DNA of 64,000 bases. Origin: Galeopsis tetrahit. Lineage: Eukaryota > Streptophyta > Magnoliopsida > Lamiales > Lamiaceae. A program made the translations under genes and the position numbers. Below the pieces are notes generated by a model. It saw nothing but the letters and a program-made list of their open reading frames with translations, did no database searches and was not told the origin of the DNA. Where the stretch lies: NCBI GenBank assembly GCA_963675135.1, contig OY776123.1, forward strand, positions 498,501-562,500, read 5' to 3'. This document shows, one piece after another, positions 58,621-64,000 of the stretch (positions are counted from its first letter, which is position 1; each line of letters starts with the position of its first letter).

Positions 58621-58920
58621 CTTGTGTGAGACCGTTTAGCATGTTTTTTTTCGTGAGATAAATCTCTTTTTACCCATATTTCAGATTTTTTGGATTTTAC
58701 GACCTTTTTTTCTTCAGATTTTATATTTGTAAAAAATGCGACCCATTGAATTTTTGGACCGTACTTAAAAAATGATAATGGGTCAACCATTTTCACTCGT
58801 AACCTCATGTTATTCATGGCAATTTATATTAATTTAAATTTAACAAAAGTAACTATCACTTTTATATCAGATTAAGAAAGACCGGCATCACGGAAAGAGA
58901 TTCGTGAGACAGTCTCATCC
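58621..58920. mobile_element. MITE with gtgtgagacc / gagacagtctca ends
   Basis: The left end cttgtgtgagaccgttt and right end attcgtgagacagtctcatcc resemble the element at 18433-18625. Confidence 0.5.
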
Positions 58921-58929
58921 AAAACAACT

Positions 58930-60075
58930 CTTTATCTATGAATGGATTTAAAGTATTCTCATACCTTAGACCTAATTTGGTAGAGTAGAATAGCTTAAGA
59001 CAGACGGTTGATTAGACCTATGATAGGTGTCTAATAAAGTCTAAAATAAATCTTCTATAAAAATGATAATCTCTGATTAAACCTAATTAAAAAATAAAAT
59101 GGTATTTTGGATTAGGTTAATCAAAGCCCTTCATTTCGCTTTTGAATTCCCCAAAAAAGGAAAAATGTAACCATTTATTTGATCTTATTTATTAGTACTA
59201 GATCGATTGATTTATTCATTTTTAAGTGACATTATTAAAATGTACTGTACCTAGAAATAGTTAAGGAATCAATTCTTACTGAAATTAAATTGTAGCTACA
59301 AATAGAAATTAAACTTTACTCATTTTTTTTATTTTTACAAAAAAAACAGCTCTATAACAGCGACTCCTGAAGCATTTATATTCGATAATTCCTATAATTA
59401 TTTGCCTTCTTTTTTTATACGTCTGTTCCATAATTGTTTGCACTTTTTGAAAATAATTTTTTTTATAAACATTATATTTTTTATATCGAATTAAGAGACA
59501 TCCGTCTCACATAAAACAATTCAGGTCTATGAATGGATTTAAAGTATTATCATACCATAGGCCTATAATAGGTGTCTAAATAAAACCTAAAATAAATCAT
59601 CTACAGAAATGATAATCTCTGGATAAACCTATTTTTTTTAAGTATCGGGTATTCGGTCCTTGGACCGATTAATTTCGGGGGACTAATTCCACTGTCCACT
59701 TACGGAGTCCCGTTTAAAGCCAAAATTTTGCGCTCTGTACGAACTGGTCCCCTAAAATTTGTTTACACTTTAGAGGATTCGAACCTGATCTAGAAATGAA
59801 CACTCTTCTAAATCTTATAAATTTCAAGCCTACACCACTATACGGACTCCAAACTAAGAAATAAAATGATATTTAGTCCATTTTGAATTCCCAAAAAAGG
59901 AAAAATGTAACAATTTATTTAATCGAGGAGTTCTATTTTATTTACTAACTAGATGCATTGAATTATTCGTTTTTAAAAGTGAAATGATTAAATTGTACAC
60001 CTACATAAAAATAGTTGAGCAACAAATTCATACTGCATTTAAATGGTAGCTACAAATAGAAATTAAACCTGATTT
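58930..60075. repeat. Diverged tandem duplication upstream of the first B3 gene
   Basis: About 58930-59320 and 59525-60075 share tatgaatggatttaaagtat, atgataatctctg, ttgaattccc.aaaaaagg and gtagctacaaatagaaatta in order. The second copy carries an extra insert of about 220 bp (about 59632-59855, with gcgctctgtac and aggattcgaacctgatc); a related piece stands near 28705. Confidence 0.7.
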
Positions 60076-60182
60076 TTTATTTTTTTATTTTACAAAAAAG
60101 CTGTAGCATTTATTTTATGTTCAATAATTTCCCACAAACTTTTCGTGAACTGATATTGTTTTCAGTTTATTGTTCAGCAAGC

Positions 60183-61296
60183 ATGAAGAAGCCATGGGGT
60201 CCTTCGTTCTTCAAGGTGCTGTTCGATTTCACGACGAGGCTCGTAAGTCACTCCGATCTAAAAAATCAGTACGTTAATCGATTCATTTAGTATAATGCGG
60301 TTGTTTTGTTGCCGGAAATTCATTTTCTGCAGAGGCTGCCGCCGGTGTTTGTGCGAGAATACGGCGAATTTCTTCACGGATACGTGAAACTCAGAGCAGA
60401 TTCAGGGGAAACGTGGATCGCGAAGCTTGGGGAGGAGATTTACGACGATGGGGAGTATTTGTGCTTCGTAGGAGGCGGGTGGAGGAAATTCGTGGAAGAT
60501 TTTAAGCTTGAAATCGGGGAGTTTCTCGTCTTCGACTACAATGTTCGTGATTCCACGTTCGATGTTTCAGTTTTCGGCCATGATTGTTGCGAGAGAGAAG
60601 TACCAGCTGATGGCGATTCTGATTCTGGATTAATGGGTGATGAATTGAGATATACATATACTGCAGTGATTGAAAAATACAACGAATAGTTCATGGTAAT
60701 GATTTAATTGCTTGTTTTCATTTCATGTAACAGGGAGGGGAAAGGGGAGGGTCCCGATTAATTTAGTGGATGTGGAGCTCGATTCTGATGATGACGACAT
60801 GGGTGATGATTCGAAAATCGTTAGAGGGAGGGGAAAGGGGAGAGTCCCGGTGAATTTAGTGGATGTGGAGTCTGATTATGGTGGCAAAAAGGGTGATCAT
60901 TCGAAAATCGTTAGAGGGAGGGGAAAGGGGAGAGCCCCGGTGAATTTAGTGGACGTGGAGCTCGATTCTGATGATGACGAGGGTGATGATTCGAAAATCC
61001 GGAGGGGAAAGGGGAGAGCCCCGATGAATTTAGTGGATGTGGAGTCCGATTATGGTGGCAAAAAGGGTGATCATTCGAAAATCGTTAGAGGGAGGGGAAA
61101 GGGGAGAGCCCCGATGAATTTAGTGGAGCTCGATTCTGATGATGACGAGGGTGATCATTCGAAAATCCTCACGGGGAGGGGGAGGGGAAAGGGGAGAGCC
61201 CCGATGAATATAGTGGACGTGGAGTCCGATTCTGATGACGATGAGGGTGACGATTCTAAATCGGATGATGACGACGACGATGATTCTGAATGGTAG
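60183..61296 (+). CDS. REM-type B3-domain protein with alternating charged repeats
   Basis: Three-exon model 60183-60242, 60333-60636, 60734-61296; 927 nt, 308 aa. The B3 DNA-binding domain spans residues about 5-105: SFFKVLFDFTTRLRLPPVFV, then TWIAKLGEEIYD, WRKFVEDFKLEIGEFLVFDY and FDVSVFG. Exon 3 encodes six repeats of about 30 aa headed by RGRGKGRAPxNLVDVE, ending in an Asp/Ser-rich tail SDDDDDDDSEW. The intron 60637-60733 is supported by GT-AG ends and by phase agreement, but the donor (ATGG|GTGATG) is not strong. If it is not used, the protein ends at 60689 (KYNE) without the repeats. REM proteins are nuclear and often reproductive; the target is unknown. The RGRGKGR cores resemble AT-hooks but lack the RGRP proline. 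Confidence 0.75.
60734..61293 (+). repeat. Coding minisatellite, six units in an A-B-A-B-A-A pattern
   Basis: Units start near 60734, 60832, 60922, 60998, 61087 and 61170. Type A ends in ELDSDDDEGDDSK (acidic). Type B ends in ESDYGGKKGDHSK. All share gggaggggaaaggggagag followed by ccc.gatgaatttagtgga. Confidence 0.85.
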
Positions 61297-61962
61297 AAAT
61301 GCTATCAGTTTCCAGGTTAGCTATCATCAATGTTCTTTGCATGCTTATTAGGAATATGCAACAATTGAACCCCTGAGTTTGTTTAAATTAATTTTGAGGT
61401 TTATTTATATATTTGGGACAGTTAATTTATTTAATACTATGTATATATGAATGTTTTGCAGGTCTGAGAGGAAAAAGGTTTAATTGCTTGATTCTACAGT
61501 AATTTAGTTAATCATTTTATGAGAAGGATGATAAAATAGAAAAGTGAATTTATTCTCAATATGTAATTTACCCACTAATTTATATTATTATGCAAGATTA
61601 GGATTTATATATTTTATTTGATTTAGCATTTATTTGTTCCTTGTCTATTAAGTTACTTTAGTAATTCCTCTGCCATTTTTTTTTAAAATTCTCTTATCCA
61701 ATTTCATTATTTAAATAATAATATTTAGACTGTTTTATTTTACTCTAACAAGCTATCCCACCTTGCATTTAGGGGCTGAATTATAATATGAAAATATTGT
61801 CATTTTCTCTTTTAAAGCTTAATCCAATATTCTACTGAGATTTTTATGTTTCTTCATCATTCTCCTACATTAAGATTTATACAAACATGCCAATGTAACC
61901 CATTCTTCCTTAGGACAAAAGAGGGACAGATCTTCATACTTCTCATTATGGCCTCCCTAATT
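61297..61962. other. Short convergent intergenic region between the two B3 genes
   Basis: Both genes end toward this stretch. It contains their 3' flanks, possibly a 3'-UTR intron of the left gene (ttttgcag|gtctgagagg near 61460). No other gene is supported. Confidence 0.5.
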
Positions 61963-64000
61963 TCACTCATTTACCTCCTTAACATGGATGGCATTTTCGC
62001 TCGGCTTGAACTCAAACGAGTACGTCTTTCCATATTCTAACGCGTTTTTCCTTCGAAACTCAGTCCAGCCAGCCCCCATTTCAGTCCTGCCGCCTCTATG
62101 ATTGAGTTTAATCAACCTACCATATTGCTTCCCGACAACTTCCACCGTTTCTTTACCCATCAAACCAGCAGCCGTTGTAAAACTATTCTTCAGACTCTAA
62201 TTCAAGCAAAAATGAAACATACGAATCAATCTCTGTTAATGATATACATATAATCTCAATTATATAAGTTGATGATGGTTGATTATTTTACAAGTCGTCG
62301 TGATTGGGTGGACGTGAGAATAATTTCAAAGTAGAGTGTGCTGCTCTCTTTCGAGGACGAAGGCTTTGCCCGTGCTTTGCCTAAATTCACAAAGTGTCAA
62401 TGGTTAAATAGAAATCATGCTGCAAATTGTGTGTGTAATTACTGAAAAAACTATCAGATTATTATGAAAATCACAGAGTAATTAATAAGTAAGCTGGCCC
62501 TAACCACCAGTGTTCTGATTCTTGATATTGGTTTCATCCTCTGAAATGCTCACTGGTTTGGCTGTTTCTAAAGAAAAGAAATTAGATTTTATGATTAAAA
62601 TGGTTAAAGTGGATGATAAAGGACCATTAAAATGGACGAACAAAATGCTTATAAAAACATGCATTCACAGTACCGATAATGGGCTGTTCGTTTATGCCTC
62701 CTCCCTCGATTCCAGTAATCGATCGATCCTGAAATAAGTTTTGGCATTTGATGTAAGGAATTCATAATGGTCAAAGTATTGCTTGTACTGAAAATTGTCA
62801 ACAACATGCATATCCCAAGCAGTTTGCAACTAATACTTATGAGAGCTTTAAGAAAACATAGATGCATGAGCAAAAGAAACCAATTTCATAACTACTCAAT
62901 AAACACTCCATCATAAAAGTGAAAAGTGAAGACAAACCACATCATAAACTGCCCTCTGATTGCGCCAAAATTCCAACGAAGGCGTCAGCAGTCTCCCTGT
63001 AAAATCAACAACAAATTGCAAAAATGTGAGAAAGTTGTGATTTTATCTACAATTACACTGCAGGTATACATGACTTAATAGGTGGAAATTAAACATACCT
63101 GATCTAGATCTGTTAAAAGACTCGGGTGAGGCACTGGGAACTCTCTTCTCTTTTCCATCGGGAGTTTCCTAAACGAAGAGATAGAGGAAAACGGTTTACT
63201 AGTTGTAAATTAAAATAAGTTGTACTAACCTAATTTTATGTAAACAACTATCTAACAGTATCATATACCACAGCCCTATCCATTGGATAACAAACTTATT
63301 AAAATCATTTGAAATTTACACTAAAATCCAATGCCCAAGTATTGACAGATTACTCTTAAAATACAATGTATCTATACATCAGTTTCACTTGATGTTAGAA
63401 TTAGCTCTTGAAGCTGACAAGATTGACTAGGAGTAATCTAGATGGAAGTTCAACCTACACACGTATATTAACCTGCTTAAGTCCGTGTTTATAGAGTCCG
63501 TGTTTAAAGAGTCGAAAACTCAAACACACGATAGAGTAATGCACATAGTTGACAAGGCATCAAGACAGAATAAATGTAATAAAGATGCTAACCATACTAG
63601 CCTTCTCAGATTTACTTTGGGTCTCCACACCAACCGCTTTAGCCTTCTCAGGTAAGCTGTCTGTGCCAGCAATTATTTTATCAGCTTGATTTTTAACTGC
63701 TCCACGAGTTAGAATACCCTTCGACTCCACATTCTTACTTTCCTGATTACCCTCGGCATCCATTTTTCCTTCCTTTTCATGACTGTCTGCAGGCATCTGA
63801 TCGCCTTCAACTGGCATACGAGAGCAGAAACAAAGATTTAAACAAAAACGTGCGAAATTATTTTTCCATAGTTACATATATACAGCTAAAAAATGGCTTC
63901 AGATGATAAATGTACTTTCAGAATTTGGTGATATCTTCTTCTTCTTTGGAGGGTTAACTGAGCTATCCTTGGAGGAAGATTCATTAGCCATGAACTTCTC
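61963..64000 (-). CDS. Protein with a CENP-C-like motif and a C-terminal B3 domain (5' part outside the window)
   Basis: Eight exons on the minus strand within the window: 63916-64000 (cut by the edge, or starting at the ATG at 63989-63991), 63593-63810, 63099-63168, 62938-62996, 62674-62728, 62508-62567, 62292-62380, 61963-62196. All phases agree; 870 nt, 289 aa plus stop. It has a basic nuclear-localisation-like PPKKKKIS near the start and an acidic Lys-rich linker. Next comes SFNRSRSGRLLTPSLEFW followed by RNQRAVYD, which resembles the CENPC-k motif of plant KNL2 and the CENP-C motif. The C-terminal 100 aa is a B3 domain: TLYFEIILTSTQSRRLSLKN, TAAGLMGKETVEV, GWTEFRRKNALEYGKTYSFEF. In B3 proteins this domain binds DNA; the CENP-C motif binds CENH3 nucleosomes. 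The combined role is inference. Confidence 0.7.

Larger units (their letters stand above)
56076..60182. other. Intergenic region rich in nested transposon remnants
   Basis: Holds a SINE, a snap-back MITE, a Stowaway-like MITE, a hAT remnant inside a LINE fragment, a gtgtgagac MITE and a diverged tandem duplication. No host gene is supported. Confidence 0.7.

Noticed and set aside
62292..62380. Alternative frame AKHGQSLRPRKRAAH in this exon
   Set aside because: It requires a different acceptor next door and loses the B3 signature TLYFEIILTSTQSRRL.
62508..62520. Exon ending at GGTG (next GT) in the CENP-C/B3 gene
   Set aside because: It breaks the phase and puts a stop in the following B3 exon; the ACTG|GTGGTT donor keeps the B3 frame open.

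Overview
This window is plant nuclear DNA from a eudicot. Genes have many short exons with GT-AG introns, intergenic DNA is AT-rich and full of MITEs, and the products are plant-type (Dof, PPR, REM/B3, GDSL lipase, plant RNR1). An asterid is plausible but cannot be shown from the sequence. I rebuilt the spliced genes by hand. In every complete model the exon lengths add up to whole codons, which is the main support for the coordinates.

Layout. 331-4291 (-): LINES-type protein, 10 exons. 4560-4990: LINE RNase H remnant. 5398-7527 (+): intronless PPR protein. 8170-12033 (-): FG nucleoporin NUP58. 13646-14269 (-): Dof factor of the DOF5.8 type. 14.6-20.1 kb: MITEs and a decayed plastid rpoC2 fragment. 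20142-23076 (-): GDSL esterase/lipase. 24472-28028 (+): CDCA7-like zinc-finger protein. 28-34.3 kb: AT-rich, no gene seen. 34339-37059 (+): MOCOS-like PLP-fold protein. 39356-44611 (-): S9A prolyl-oligopeptidase family protein. 46784-51076 (+): ribonucleotide reductase large subunit. 52983-56075 (-): alpha/beta hydrolase. 56.1-60.2 kb: nested transposon remnants. 60183-61296 (+) and 61963 to the right edge (-): two convergent B3-domain genes.

The genes form no operon or pathway. Several are linked to dividing cells: RNR1 (dNTP supply, with an E2F-type site and telo-box upstream), the CDCA7-like protein (DNA-methylation maintenance in its family), NUP58 (nuclear pore) and, at the right edge, a protein that appears to carry a CENP-C-like motif together with a C-terminal B3 domain. 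Neighbours Dof5.8 / MOCOS-like / POP and CDCA7-like / NUP58 recall Arabidopsis blocks At5g66940-66960 and At4g37100-37130 (from memory).

Most notable points: (1) the CENP-C-like plus B3 protein at 61.96-64 kb; (2) the RNR1 exon 4/5 junction, which has no usable GT donor in the expected place; (3) RNR1 lying between direct copies of about 1 kb of DNA that include the last exon of the neighbouring hydrolase; (4) two enzyme-fold proteins that have lost catalytic residues (POP: Ser kept, Asp and His lost; MOCOS-like: PLP lysine replaced by Arg); (5) a family of low-complexity hAT-type elements, one with a perfect 8-bp target duplication nested in another MITE; (6) an almost fully palindromic 111-bp MITE and an intact-looking SINE close together.
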